Counted from the stretch's first letter, positions 25,372-34,340 are shown. The stretch is DNA of 64,000 bases from Streptomyces iakyrus (GCF_000717055.1 NZ_JNXI01000001.1:372001-436000); one strand, 5' to 3'. Notes: generated by a model from the sequence alone, not told the origin. Translations and numbers: made by a program.

Positions 25372-26637
25372 CTACGGGGCGAGGCTGTCCAGCGGCACGT
25401 GCGGGTCCGCCAGCGACTCCGTGTTCACCCGGTCCCGGGAGCGGACCAGGCGCTGGATCTTGTCCGTGACATCCCACACGTTCACGTTCATCCCGGCCAG
25501 CACCCGGCCGTCCTTCACCCAGAACGCGATGAACTCGCGCTTCCCGGCGTCCCCGCGGATCACCACCTGGTCGTAGCTGCCGGCGGGCGCCCAGCCGGAG
25601 TACTCCATGCCCAGGTCGTACTGGTCGGAGAAGAAGTAGGGCACCCGGTCGTACGTCACCTCGCGGCCCAGCATGGAGCGCGCGGCCGCCGGTCCGCCGT
25701 TGAGGGCGTTGGCCCAGTGCTCGACGCGCACCCGCGTGCCGAACAGGGGGTGCGGGAAGGAGACGACGTCGCCGGCCGCGTAGACGTCCGGGTCGGAGGT
25801 GCGCAGCCGCTCGTCGACGACGATGCCGCCGCCGTGGGCCCGGTCGGCGATCTCCAGGCCGGACGCCTCCGCCAGGTGGGTGCGCGGGGCGGCGCCGATC
25901 GCCGCCAGCACGTCGTGCGCCGGGTGCTCCTCGCCGTCGTCGGTGCGGGCTGCGAGGACCATGCCGTCCTGGCCGACGATCTCCGTCAGCCGCCGGCCGA
26001 AGTGGAAGCGCACCCCGTGCTCGCGGTGCAGCTCGGCGAAGAGCCCGCCCAGCTCCGGGCCCAGCACGCCGTGCAGCGGGGTCGGACCGTGCTCGACGAC
26101 CGTGACCTCCGCGCCGTACTCGCGGGCCGCCGCCGCGACCTCCAGGCCGATCCAGCCGGCACCGGCGATGACGAGGTGTCCGTTGTCCCGGCCGAGGTTG
26201 GTCAGGACGTGTTTGAGGCGCTCGGCGTGGGCGAGGCGGCGCAGGTGGTGGACCCCCGCCAGGTCCGTGCCCGGCACGTCGAGGCGGCGGGGCTCGGCGC
26301 CGGTCGCCAGGAGCAGCTTGTCGTAGCGGACGACCGTGCCGTCCTCGCCGAAGCGGACCGTCTTCGCCGTACGGTCGATCGCGTCGACGGTCTGGCCCAG
26401 GTGGAGCTCGATGTCGTTGGCCGCGTACCAGGCGGGTTCGTGCACGAAGACGCTGTCGCGCTCTTCCTTGCCGAGGAGGTAACCCTTGGACAGGGGCGGG
26501 CGCTCGTAGGGGTGGTCGCGTTCGTCGCAGATCAGTATCACGCGGCCGGTGAAGCCCTCCGCGCGGAGCGTCTCCGCCGCCTTCGCGCCGGCCAGTCCGC
26601 CTCCGACGATGACGAATGTCTGATCCGCGTCGACCAC
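25372..26637 (-). CDS. Ferredoxin-reductase-type FAD/NAD flavoprotein
   Basis: A 421-residue enzyme of the rhodocoxin/putidaredoxin reductase family, passing electrons from NAD(P)H through FAD to an iron-sulfur partner. The FAD-binding fold opens with FVIVGGGLAGAKAAETLRAE. The NAD-binding fold is LVIAGAGWIGLEVAAAAREY, and the second FAD site is TSDPDVYAAGDVVSFPHPLF. The C-terminal reductase domain ends with IQRLVRSRDRVNTESLADP. Neither a ferredoxin nor a P450 gene is adjacent. A VDADQTF N-terminus starts at the ATG at 26637 behind GAGGAG. Confidence 0.88.
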   Translation of the reverse strand: MVDADQTFVIVGGGLAGAKAAETLRAEGFTGRVILICDERDHPYERPPLSKGYLLGKEERDSVFVHEPAWYAANDIELHLGQTVDAIDRTAKTVRFGEDGTVVRYDKLLLATGAEPRRLDVPGTDLAGVHHLRRLAHAERLKHVLTNLGRDNGHLVIAGAGWIGLEVAAAAREYGAEVTVVEHGPTPLHGVLGPELGGLFAELHREHGVRFHFGRRLTEIVGQDGMVLAARTDDGEEHPAHDVLAAIGAAPRTHLAEASGLEIADRAHGGGIVVDERLRTSDPDVYAAGDVVSFPHPLFGTRVRVEHWANALNGGPAAARSMLGREVTYDRVPYFFSDQYDLGMEYSGWAPAGSYDQVVIRGDAGKREFIAFWVKDGRVLAGMNVNVWDVTDKIQRLVRSRDRVNTESLADPHVPLDSLAP

Positions 26638-26763
26638 TTGATGCCTCCTCGTAAGGGTGTCGCCACTTGCGAGCGTCCCGCACGGAACGTGGTGCGGGAA
26701 GAGGGAGTGACCCGATCAGGCCACGGAGGGCCACAGGGGGGTGCTCGCGTCCCGCCCTTCGCG

Positions 26764-28047
26764 TCAGTTTCCTGCCTGCCCCGTCAGGCGGACGTGAAGC
26801 GAACGGGCGGAGGTGTCGGTGAGGGAGGCGATCTGGTCGACGATCACCCGTTTGCGCGCCCTGTCGTCCGCCGCCCGGTCGAACAGAGCGCGGAACTGCG
26901 GGTCCAGGCCGTCCGGGGCGCGGGCGGTGAGCGCCTCGGCGAGTTCGGCGACGACGATCCGCTGGTCGGCGCGCAGGCGTTCCTGCTCGGCGCGCTGCAT
27001 GACGTAGAGGTCGGCGACGGCCTTGAGGACGGCGCACTCCAGCCGGGTCTCGCGCGGGACGACCAGCTCGGCGGCGTACCGGGTGAGCCGCCCGGCCCCG
27101 TACGCGGAGCGGGTCGCGGTCTCGGCGGCCAGGCAGAAGCGGCCGATGAGCTGGCTGGTGGCGTCCTTGAGGCGGGCCTGGGCGACGGCGGTGCCGTCGT
27201 AGCCGTGCGGCCACCACTCCTGGGCGAGCAGCCGGTCCAGGGCCTCGGCGAGCTCGGCGGGGTCGGTGCCGGCGGGCACGTACCGGCCGCGGGCGACCTC
27301 GAAGACGTCACGGCGTTCGGGGTCGGCGTGCAGGCAGTTCGGGTCGATGTGGCCGGCGTGCAGACCGTCCTCCACGTCGTGCACGGAGTAGGCGACGTCG
27401 TCGGACCAGTCCATGACCTGCGCCTCGAAGCAGGTGCGGGTGCCGGGTGCGTCCTTGCGGAGCCAGTCGAAGACCGGGCGGTCGTCCTCGTAGACGCCGA
27501 ACTTGTTCGAGGCCGGGTCCGTGGGGTGGGCGCCGCGGGGCCAGGGGTACTTGGTGGCGGCGTCGAGGGCGGCGCGGGTGAGGTTGAGACCGACGGAGCC
27601 GTCCGGGGTGAACCGCTTGGGCTCGATGCGGGTGAGGAGCCTGAGGGACTGGGCGTTGCCCTCGAAGCCGCCGCAGTCCGCCGCGAACTCGTTGAGGGCC
27701 TGTTCGCCGTTGTGGCCGAAGGGCGGGTGGCCGAGGTCGTGGGAGAGGCAGGCGGCTTCGACGAGGTCGGGGTCGCAGCCGAGGGCCGCGCCGAGTTCGC
27801 GGCCGACCTGGGCGCATTCGAGGGAGTGGGTGAGGCGGGTGCGGGGGCTGGCGTCCCAGGCGGGGCCCAGGGTGCCGGGCGTTACCACTTGGGTTTTGCC
27901 GGCGAGTCTTCTCAGGGCGGCGCTGTGCAGGACCCTGGCGCGGTCGCGTTGGAAGGCGGTGCGGCCGGGGCGTTTGTCGGGTTCCGGGGCCCAGCGCTCG
28001 ACTGACGTCGGGTCGTAGGCCGGGGGGTTCTGTGCGGTGCCTGCCAT
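26764..28047 (-). CDS. dgt: Deoxyguanosinetriphosphate triphosphohydrolase-like protein
   Basis: A 427-residue HD-domain enzyme that hydrolyses dNTPs to the nucleoside and triphosphate. The N-terminus has [20 protein letters not shown] and RRLAGKTQV. The metal site is THSLECAQ ... [19 protein letters not shown], with a later Asp in [18 protein letters not shown]. Active-site residues appear complete. The ATG at 28047 has no Shine-Dalgarno sequence, but TACTGT lies 6 bp upstream, as in leaderless Streptomyces genes. A longer upstream frame crosses the dispersed repeat and was rejected. Confidence 0.9.
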   Translation of the reverse strand: MAGTAQNPPAYDPTSVERWAPEPDKRPGRTAFQRDRARVLHSAALRRLAGKTQVVTPGTLGPAWDASPRTRLTHSLECAQVGRELGAALGCDPDLVEAACLSHDLGHPPFGHNGEQALNEFAADCGGFEGNAQSLRLLTRIEPKRFTPDGSVGLNLTRAALDAATKYPWPRGAHPTDPASNKFGVYEDDRPVFDWLRKDAPGTRTCFEAQVMDWSDDVAYSVHDVEDGLHAGHIDPNCLHADPERRDVFEVARGRYVPAGTDPAELAEALDRLLAQEWWPHGYDGTAVAQARLKDATSQLIGRFCLAAETATRSAYGAGRLTRYAAELVVPRETRLECAVLKAVADLYVMQRAEQERLRADQRIVVAELAEALTARAPDGLDPQFRALFDRAADDRARKRVIVDQIASLTDTSARSLHVRLTGQAGN

Positions 28048-28120
28048 GTGTCGACAGTACGGGCACGGGTGTGCTGCCCGCCGTCGCGTGTGCCGAGTTC
28101 GGTGGCGTGGCGTGTGCCGG

Positions 28121-28156
28121 CTCGTCGTGGCTTGTCGCGCAGTTCCCCGCGCCCCT
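28121..28156 (+). repeat. Dispersed Streptomyces intergenic repeat, copy 3
   Basis: CTCGTCGTGGCTTGTCGCGC is followed directly by AGTTCCCCGCGCCCCT. It matches copies at 16501-16545 (minus strand) and 21859-21895. It lacks the inverted right arm. Confidence 0.7.
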
Positions 28157-28182
28157 GAGGACGCGGCCCCCACACCCCCGTT

Positions 28183-28950
28183 TCAGGCGGAGGCCAGTAC
28201 CGGTTCGGTCGCTGCGCGCAGTGCTTCCTCGTAGCGGTGGAGGACGAGTTCGGCCATCGTCGGGTGGGTGCCGAGGGGGGCGGCCGCTATCCAGGGGGCC
28301 TGCTGGGCGCACTCCGTGGCGAAGCGGCCCGGGGCCGTGAAGTAGGACGCGAGGGCGATGTGGCGGCGGCCCCTCGCCAGGAGGGTGCGGACCGCGGTCG
28401 GGACCGTGGGGGTGGCGGCCGACGCGTAGGCCGGGACGACCGGGACGCCCAGGCGGGCCGCCAGGAGGTGGGCCGTGCGGGCGGTGTCCGCTTTCGCGTC
28501 CGGGTCGCGGGAGCCGGCAGCGGCGAGGACGACCGCGCTGGTGCGGTGGGGGGTGTTGCCCCAGCCGGCTTCCGTGAGGCGGGCCTGGAGGGCGTCGACC
28601 AGGAGCGGGTGCGGGCCCAGCGGGGCGGCCAGGTGGGTGCGGGCCCGGGAGACCGCAGCCATCTCGGGGATGTCCCGCTTGACGTGGTAGCCGCGGCTGA
28701 GGAGCAGCGGTACGAGGACCGCCTCCGTGTCTTTGAGGCCGGCGAGCGTGTCGGGGAGCAGCGGGGCGTTGAGTTCGATGTGGCCCAGGTGCACCGGCAC
28801 GTCGGGGCGCAGGGCCCGGACCCGGTCCAGGAGCGCGCTCACCGTGCTCAGCGCGCGGGGGTCGCGGCTGCCGTGGGCCACGACCACGAGGGCGGGCGGG
28901 GCCGGGCGGCGCGTGGCGGGCGGCGGGACGAGGCTGAGCTGACTGGGCAT
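28183..28950 (-). CDS. Sirohydrochlorin chelatase-like (CbiX/SirB) protein
   Basis: A 255-residue protein with two CbiX repeats. The first has LVVVAHGSRDPRALSTVSAL and LVPLLLSRGYHVKRDIPEMA, with the metal-binding His of each block. The second repeat keeps VVLAAAGSRDPDAKADTART, where the His is lost, and IALASYFTAPGRFATEC. Enzymes of this type insert Fe2+ or Co2+ into sirohydrochlorin. With nirB about 15 kb away, siroheme supply for nitrite reductase is a reasonable role, though cobalamin or sulfite reduction are alternatives. It is divergent from the DUF218 gene. Confidence 0.82.
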   Translation of the reverse strand: MPSQLSLVPPPATRRPAPPALVVVAHGSRDPRALSTVSALLDRVRALRPDVPVHLGHIELNAPLLPDTLAGLKDTEAVLVPLLLSRGYHVKRDIPEMAAVSRARTHLAAPLGPHPLLVDALQARLTEAGWGNTPHRTSAVVLAAAGSRDPDAKADTARTAHLLAARLGVPVVPAYASAATPTVPTAVRTLLARGRRHIALASYFTAPGRFATECAQQAPWIAAAPLGTHPTMAELVLHRYEEALRAATEPVLASA

Positions 28951-29163
28951 GCACCGATGGTCGCGGCGCCACGTTGCCTTCCCGTTGCGTGGGCGTCACG
29001 GGTGTTTTCCAGCGGTTCACCATGCGGGGCAGGGAGGATGTGAGCCGCCTTGACCTGCGGTTTCCATGGACGGCGTGAAGCTGGTCACGTGACCGCGGGT
29101 GAACCGGGCGGCCCGTAGGGACGTCCCTGACTGTCGAGGGGCCGACCTGGGGAGGGACCGCCG

Positions 29164-29862
29164 ATGCGTCGTGTGACGTTCCGCAGACCGCGGCTGCCGC
29201 GGACCCGGCGGGGGCAGCGGAGGCTGGTGCAGGCCGTGATGGCCGGGTGCGTACTCGCGCTGCTTCCGGCGACGTGGATGTACACCGTGGCGGGTGACCG
29301 GCTGCGTACGGCGGCTGATGTGCCGCGTACCGATGTGGCGGTGGTGTTCGGTGCCGGGCTCTGGGACGGGGAGCCGTCGCCGTACCTCGCGCACCGGCTG
29401 GACGCGGCGGCGGAGCTGTACCGGGAGGGCCGGGTCGAGGTGGTGCTGGTCACCGGGGACAACAGCCGGGAGGACTACGACGAGCCGGACGCCATGCGCG
29501 GTTATCTGACGCGGCACGGGGTGCCCGACGGGCGGATCGTCAGCGACTACGCGGGGTTCGACACCTGGGACTCCTGCGTGCGCGCGAAGAAGATCTTCGG
29601 GGTGGAACGGGCCGTGCTGATCAGCCAGGGTTTCCACATCCGGCGGGCGGTGGCGCTGTGCGAGGCGGCCGGGGTGGAGTCGTACGGGGTCGGGGTGGAC
29701 GCCGTGCACGACGCGACCTGGTACTACGGGGGCGCCCGGGAGATCTTCGCCGCCGGGAAGGCGGCGCTGGACGCGGTGTTCCGGCCGGATCCGCGCTTCC
29801 TCGGGCCGCGGGAGCCGGGCGTGGAGAGGGCGTTGGCCAGGGCCGAAGAGACGCTCGGATGA
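29164..29862 (+). CDS. DUF218 (SanA/YdcF-like) membrane-anchored protein
   Basis: A 232-residue protein with an ATG behind GGGAGGGA. One N-terminal membrane anchor (AVMAGCVLALLPATWMYTVA) leads into the DUF218 fold: TDVAVVFGAGLWDGEPSPYL, VVLVTGDNSREDYDEPDAM, the TWDSCVRAKKIFG helix and LISQGFHIRRAVALCEAAG. E. coli SanA, a relative, affects envelope permeability to vancomycin, but no reaction is established for this protein. The catalytic-looking domain should face outside. Confidence 0.8.
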   Translation: MRRVTFRRPRLPRTRRGQRRLVQAVMAGCVLALLPATWMYTVAGDRLRTAADVPRTDVAVVFGAGLWDGEPSPYLAHRLDAAAELYREGRVEVVLVTGDNSREDYDEPDAMRGYLTRHGVPDGRIVSDYAGFDTWDSCVRAKKIFGVERAVLISQGFHIRRAVALCEAAGVESYGVGVDAVHDATWYYGGAREIFAAGKAALDAVFRPDPRFLGPREPGVERALARAEETLG

Positions 29863-30022
29863 ATCCGGACGTTCTCCTCCCACAGGTTTGACGCGGTCAT
29901 TTCACCCCCGCGCGTGAATTGCACCTCCGGCGCTCCCCGTGTTCATGCGATCACGCTTAGTGTCTTCGCCGGGCGGCGGCGGATCGGACCGTCCGCCGCG
30001 AACTGGGGGAAAGGACAGAGCG

Positions 30023-30331
30023 ATGACTCGACTTCGCTCCGCATGGGTGGTGGCCGCCGCGGGTGCGCTGCTGGCGGTGCCGGCCGCCATGGGGACCGCC
30101 TCGGCGGCGCCCGTGGCGGCACCGGTGATCCAGGCTCCGGAGCCGGGCTGCGCGAAGCTCGGCGGCTACGGCCAGGGGTGGGCCGACATCCGCAACGTGT
30201 GTGGACACACCATCTCCGCCAGCGTGGAAGTCGACGGCTGGGACCCGTCGTGCATCCAGATCGGCCCCGGCGGGGTCGGCAGGATCGGCCTGGATCAGGG
30301 TGACGAGCCGTACTACGCGTACGAGTGCTGA
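30023..30331 (+). CDS. Small secreted protein with tendamistat-like fold
   Basis: A 102-residue precursor with an AAGGACAG ribosome site. The Sec signal peptide (SAWVVAAAGALLAVPAAMGT) ends near ASAAPVAAP. The mature part has four Cys with spacing close to the Streptomyces alpha-amylase inhibitor tendamistat (16/16/24 residues between them versus 15/17/27). Matching surroundings are CAKL, VCGHTISASVEV and CIQIGPGG. The inhibitory Trp-Arg-Tyr triad is absent, with GWAD in the corresponding loop. It may therefore have another target. The family call rests on cysteine pattern and local similarity read by eye. Confidence 0.55.
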   Translation: MTRLRSAWVVAAAGALLAVPAAMGTASAAPVAAPVIQAPEPGCAKLGGYGQGWADIRNVCGHTISASVEVDGWDPSCIQIGPGGVGRIGLDQGDEPYYAYEC

Positions 30332-30444
30332 CCCTGCTGTCCGCAGGGTGACCGGGACCGTGTCCTGACCAGGCACCGTCCCTGCACGCGTCCGGGGGTG
30401 GGGGCATGGCTTGACGCTGCCCCCGCCCCCGGATCAACCTGGCC

Positions 30445-31212
30445 TCAGCGGCCCCGGAAGCGCGGCGGGCGCTTCTCCAGGAACGCCGTCATCCCCTCCT
30501 TCTGGTCGTCGGTGGCGAACAGGGCGTGGAAGACGCGGCGTTCGAAGCGGATGCCGTCGCGCAGGCCGGTTTCCAGGGCCCGGTCGACGCACTCGCGGGC
30601 CGCCCTGACCGCCGCACGGCCGTGGGAGGCGATCGCCGCCGCCGCTTCGAGGGCCTCGGGCAGGACCCGGTCGTCCGGGACCACGCGGGAGACGAGACCG
30701 CAGCGTCCAGCCTCCCGTGCGTCCATCGTGCGGCCCGTGAGGACCAGGTCCATGGCCGTGGCCCGGCCCACGAGACGGGTCAGCCGCTGGGTGCCGCCGA
30801 TGCCGGGGATCACGCCCAGCTTGATCTCGGGCTGCCCGAAGACCGCCGACTCCCCCGCGACGACCAGGTCGCACATCATCGCGAGCTCGCAACCACCGCC
30901 GAGGGCATGGCCGTTGACCGCCGCAATCTTCGGGGTGCGGAGCTCGGCGAACTCCTCCCAGTCGGCGAAGTAGTCCTCGGCCATCATGTCGACGGCCGAC
31001 TTCCCCGCCATCTCCTTGATGTCCGCGCCGGCCGCGAAGACCGTGTCCGAGCCGGTGACGACGAAGCAGCCGACCTCTGGGTCCGCGTCCAACGGGCGTA
31101 GTGTGCCGAGGAGTTCGGCGAGGAGCTCACTGCTGAGCGCGTTGCGCACGTGCGGGCGGTGCAGGCGTACGGTCACCACCCGGCCGTCCCGCTCCAGCTT
31201 CAGGTTGTTCAT
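30445..31212 (-). CDS. Enoyl-CoA hydratase/isomerase family protein
   Basis: A 255-residue crotonase-fold protein. The oxyanion-hole segments are FAAGADIKEMAG and VNGHALGGGCELAMMCDLV, followed by FGQPEIKLGVIPGIGGTQRL. The two Glu positions of canonical hydratases are in line (Glu in GCELAM and Glu in GQPEIKLG), so hydration of 2-enoyl-CoA is likely. The ATG at 31212 is favoured over an ATG 6 bp upstream because AGAAGGG fits it better. It is the last gene of a tight operon, 11 bp after the TmpA-like gene and two genes after an NRPS-like adenylation gene. Confidence 0.85.
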   Translation of the reverse strand: MNNLKLERDGRVVTVRLHRPHVRNALSSELLAELLGTLRPLDADPEVGCFVVTGSDTVFAAGADIKEMAGKSAVDMMAEDYFADWEEFAELRTPKIAAVNGHALGGGCELAMMCDLVVAGESAVFGQPEIKLGVIPGIGGTQRLTRLVGRATAMDLVLTGRTMDAREAGRCGLVSRVVPDDRVLPEALEAAAAIASHGRAAVRAARECVDRALETGLRDGIRFERRVFHALFATDDQKEGMTAFLEKRPPRFRGR

Positions 31213-31223
31213 CGGCATCCCTT

Positions 31224-32480
31224 CTACGAGTCCCAGATCGCGCCGTACGCCGGAATCCCCCGCCGTTCCAGGCCGTGGACCACCTGCCAGGTCAGCTTCT
31301 TGTTGGAGATGCAGATGACCGCCTCGGCGCCGAAGTCCCGGTGGGCCTCGTGGGCGAGTCGCACCATGTCGGGCTTGCCGTGCCGGGAGGTGTCCCAGAT
31401 CAGGGCGTGCGGCTGCACGGCGAGGATCTCGTCGACCAGGGCGTCGCCGTAGGTCGTCCGGGGGTCGCGGGTCGCCCAGACCAGCCGGGAGGGCACCTGG
31501 GCGGCGAGCAGGTGGGGCAGGCAGGGGCCGATGCCGCTGCCGGTGGCGACGTAGACGACCTTGGTGAACAGGACCTCGATGTTGGCGACGCCGGCCGTGG
31601 TGATGCCCTTGACCCACACCTGCCGGGGCAGGTCGTCGATGAAGGAGCCGGTCCAGTCGCCGGCCCGGGAGATGGTCAGGCGGAAGCCGGGCTCGCCGGG
31701 GGCGGGGACGTTGGCGAAGGAGTGCCATTCCCTCAGCGGGCTGCGGCTGATCGCGGTGGAGGAGCCCGCGAAGGGGGTCTCGCCGTGGTCGAAGCGGGCC
31801 AGCACCACGTGGGAGGAGGGACGTTCGAGGCGGACGTCCACCCTGCGCAGCCGGAGCCAGGGCAGGGCGACGCTGAAGGTGACCACCGCGAGCGTGCCGA
31901 CCTCCCAGGGACCCGGCGACGCCAGCAGCGTGTGCGTCCAGAACAGGGCCAGGGCCGTCCAGCCGCCGAAGCGGTGGATCTTCTCGAAGTGGTCGTGGTG
32001 GCGGGAGCGGAAGGGCGGCAGGGCGGTGGCGATGATCAGGGCGAGGAGGGCGATCAGGGTCCAGCCCACGGCCCTGAGGGGGCCGCCGGGTGTCGTGACC
32101 GTCAGGGCCAGGAACCAGGCCGTGCCCGCCAGCGCCCCGCCGACGTGCAGTCCGCCGAAGTGGTAGACCTTGCCGAGCGTCCAGCGGACCCGCAGCGGCC
32201 AGCTGGTCGGCGCCGAGGTCGCCAGGCGGAACAGCAGGTTGATGACGTACTGCTGGCGGACGACGACGGCGAGGGCGAGGTTGGCGAGGGCCGCGTGCCC
32301 GAGGGTGGCGGCAGACAGGGGCCACAGGGTCCAGGCGCACGCCGCGTTGGCGAGGAGCACCAGGGCCGCGAGCCGGTTGTAGTGCATCAGGCGGGGGTGC
32401 TTGAGCAGGCGGCGGGGAGCGGGCAGGAGAGGCGGGAGCCCGCCGGTGGCCTGGTGGTTCCGGGGCGGGGACGTGGTCAT
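31224..32480 (-). CDS. TmpA-like membrane flavoprotein oxidoreductase
   Basis: A 418-residue protein. Six hydrophobic segments fill the first 220 residues (for example RLAALVLLANAACAWTLW, GGLHVGGALAGTAWFLALTV and FGGWTALALFWTHTLLAS), with His-rich ends (RSRHHDHFEKIHRFGG). The C-terminal half resembles a flavin/NAD reductase module: VVLARFDHGETP, a nucleotide-binding GSGIGPCLPHLLAAQVPSRL and AVICISNKKLTWQVVHGLER. The layout recalls fungal TmpA-type membrane oxidoreductases. Its start overlaps the stop of the adenylation gene (ATGA), so they should act on a common substrate. No iron-reductase heme motif is evident. Confidence 0.6.
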   Translation of the reverse strand: MTTSPPRNHQATGGLPPLLPAPRRLLKHPRLMHYNRLAALVLLANAACAWTLWPLSAATLGHAALANLALAVVVRQQYVINLLFRLATSAPTSWPLRVRWTLGKVYHFGGLHVGGALAGTAWFLALTVTTPGGPLRAVGWTLIALLALIIATALPPFRSRHHDHFEKIHRFGGWTALALFWTHTLLASPGPWEVGTLAVVTFSVALPWLRLRRVDVRLERPSSHVVLARFDHGETPFAGSSTAISRSPLREWHSFANVPAPGEPGFRLTISRAGDWTGSFIDDLPRQVWVKGITTAGVANIEVLFTKVVYVATGSGIGPCLPHLLAAQVPSRLVWATRDPRTTYGDALVDEILAVQPHALIWDTSRHGKPDMVRLAHEAHRDFGAEAVICISNKKLTWQVVHGLERRGIPAYGAIWDS

Positions 32481-33997
32481 CGCGCCACCGCCACGCGCTC
32501 CTCGATCATGTGCAGCAGCGCCTGTTTGTCGACCTTGCCGCGGTCGGTCTCGGGGAGGAACGCGAGCGGCAGGATCCGCTCGGGGACGCAGTAGTAGGGC
32601 AGGGCGTCCGCGACCGCGCGGCGCGCCGCGTCCGGGTCGACGTCGGCCGGGCAGACGAAGGAGACCAGGGTCCGGGCGTCGCGTTTCAGGGTGACGGCCC
32701 GGGTGCAGCCGGCGGCCGACTCCAGGACCGAGGAGACGGAGTCCAGCTCGACGCGGAAGCCGCGCACCTTGACCTGGTCGTCGGTGCGGCCGAGGTGCTC
32801 CAGCTCGCCCCCGGCGGTCCAGCGGCCGAGGTCGCGGGTGCGGAACATGCGCCGGCCGCCGCCGAGGAACGGGTCGGGGGCGTAGCGCTCGGCGTTGAGG
32901 GCGTCGTCGCCGAGGTAGCCGGCGGAGACGCAGTCGCCGCCGGCCCACATCTCGCCCACCTCGCCGACCGGCAGGGGGCGGCGGTCGGCGTCGAGGACGT
33001 ACACCGTGTTGTTGGGGGTGGGGCGGCCGATGGTGAGCAGCGGGGCGGACGGGTCGTGGCGGCTCATCGTGTTGACGATCGTGGTCTCCGTGGGGCCGCA
33101 GCAGTTGAAGAAGGCGGCCTGCCGGGCCCACCGGTCGGCCAGCGGGCGCGGGCAGGGCTCCCCCGCGACGGCGACCGTGCGTACCCGGGGGCAGGCGGCC
33201 GGGTCGAGGCCGGAGAGCACGGTCGGGGTCGCGATCAGCACGTCCGCGGTGCGGGCCGCCGCGGCGAGGTCCTTGCCGCGGATGACGAGCGTGCCGCCCT
33301 GGGCGAGGCAGCCGAGGATCTCCCAGGCGGCCATGTCGAAGGCGATGTTGAGGAGCTGGGCGACCCGGTCGCCGGGCCGGACGCCGAGGCCGCCCGGGGC
33401 GGTGAGCAGGAGGTTGGCGACGTTGCGGTGGGTGACCTTCACGCCGTTGGGGCGGCCGGTGGTGCCGGAGGTGAACAGCACGTAGCAGCCGTCGTCGCCG
33501 GTGACGCGGACGCGTGGGGCCGGGGCGTGCGGCAGCGGTTCGTCGAGCGGGAGCAGCAGATGGCCGTCCGGCAGGGGCACGCGGTGGACGTGCTCCGCGG
33601 CCGTGAGGACGACCCGGGTGCGGGCGGTGCGGATGACGTGGGTGAGCTGGGCCGGGGGCGCGAGGCCGATGTCCTGCGGGACGTAGGCGGCGCCGGCCTT
33701 CAGGATGCCGAGCAGGCCGACCAGCATCGGGATCGAGCGGCGGACGAACAGGCCGACGTGGTCGCCGGGGCGGATGCCCTCGCGGACCAGGCGGGCGGCG
33801 AGGGCATCGGCGTACCGGTCGAGCTCCCCGTAGGTGATGCGGGCGCCCTGGTGTTCGGCGGCCACGGCGTGCGGGGTGGCCCTGGCGTGCCGGGCGACGG
33901 CGTGGTGCAGGAGCGGGTCGGGGACGGGGACGGTGGGGCCCCGGCCGTACTGCCGGAAGAGCTGCTGGTCGTGTGGGGTCAAGTGGCGCAGAGGCAT
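32477..33997 (-). CDS. NRPS-like stand-alone adenylation enzyme
   Basis: A 506-residue AMP-forming enzyme. Core motifs are A2 (LGILKAGAAYVPQD), A3 (LFTSGTTGRPNGV, with Asn for the usual Lys), A4 (FDMAAWEIL, whose Asp suggests an amino-acid substrate), A5 (NCCGPTETT), A7 (FRTRDLGRW), A8 (GRTDDQVKVRGFRVELDSV) and the A10 Lys in TDRGKVDKQAL. There is no carrier or condensation domain, so the activated acid must go to a separate partner. The TmpA-like gene follows with a 4-bp overlap. Fungal TmpB proteins join an adenylation domain to a TmpA-like part, so this may be a split bacterial version. Confidence 0.82.
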   Translation of the reverse strand: MPLRHLTPHDQQLFRQYGRGPTVPVPDPLLHHAVARHARATPHAVAAEHQGARITYGELDRYADALAARLVREGIRPGDHVGLFVRRSIPMLVGLLGILKAGAAYVPQDIGLAPPAQLTHVIRTARTRVVLTAAEHVHRVPLPDGHLLLPLDEPLPHAPAPRVRVTGDDGCYVLFTSGTTGRPNGVKVTHRNVANLLLTAPGGLGVRPGDRVAQLLNIAFDMAAWEILGCLAQGGTLVIRGKDLAAAARTADVLIATPTVLSGLDPAACPRVRTVAVAGEPCPRPLADRWARQAAFFNCCGPTETTIVNTMSRHDPSAPLLTIGRPTPNNTVYVLDADRRPLPVGEVGEMWAGGDCVSAGYLGDDALNAERYAPDPFLGGGRRMFRTRDLGRWTAGGELEHLGRTDDQVKVRGFRVELDSVSSVLESAAGCTRAVTLKRDARTLVSFVCPADVDPDAARRAVADALPYYCVPERILPLAFLPETDRGKVDKQALLHMIEERVAVAR

Positions 33998-34157
33998 GAT
34001 CGGATGGCCTCCTGGCTGTTTCGAGATCGGATTGCCACCCGCGGGCCGGCCGCGGGTGGATGCTGCCGTGAGCGGCGGGCATGCCCGGGTGTCGAACGCC
34101 GTGCGGAGTCGTGCGAGCGCTGCGCGTAGCCAGAGCGTAGTGCTGCTGGTTCAACTC

Positions 34158-34202
34158 TCAACGAGGTCGGATCGGCCAAGAAAGGAACGCAATGAGCCAC
34201 AT
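34158..34202 (-). CDS. Possible 14-residue leader peptide
   Basis: An ATG at 34202 preceded by GAGGAACG encodes MWLIAFLSWPIRPR and a stop, about 160 bp before the adenylation gene. Its start codon sits in the palindrome GCCACATGTGGC (34196-34207), inside a wider stem AGGAACGC / GCGTTCCT (34183-34213) that would sequester the ribosome site. This is the geometry of a translated leader controlling a downstream operon, but no regulatory codon run is obvious, apart from two Trp and two Arg residues. Confidence 0.35.
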   Translation of the reverse strand: MWLIAFLSWPIRPR

Positions 34203-34340
34203 GTGGCGTTCCTCGTCCCAAAGGCAACGTACGTGGCGGTCGGCGACGACCTGTAGGAGGGCGGGCCTGTGCCCGGCCGGGCCAGGGGCTGCTGCCTCAC
34301 GCGGGCGGGCCGGTGGCGGGGAGGTTGCCGTCCCGGCCGC

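Noticed and set aside
31224..33997. Full nonribosomal peptide synthetase cluster
   Set aside because: There is only one stand-alone adenylation enzyme, with no condensation, carrier or thioesterase domain nearby.
31224..34154. 976-codon frame extending the TmpA-like gene upstream
   Set aside because: The extension is an Arg/Pro/His-rich shadow of the adenylation gene. The real start overlaps that gene's stop.
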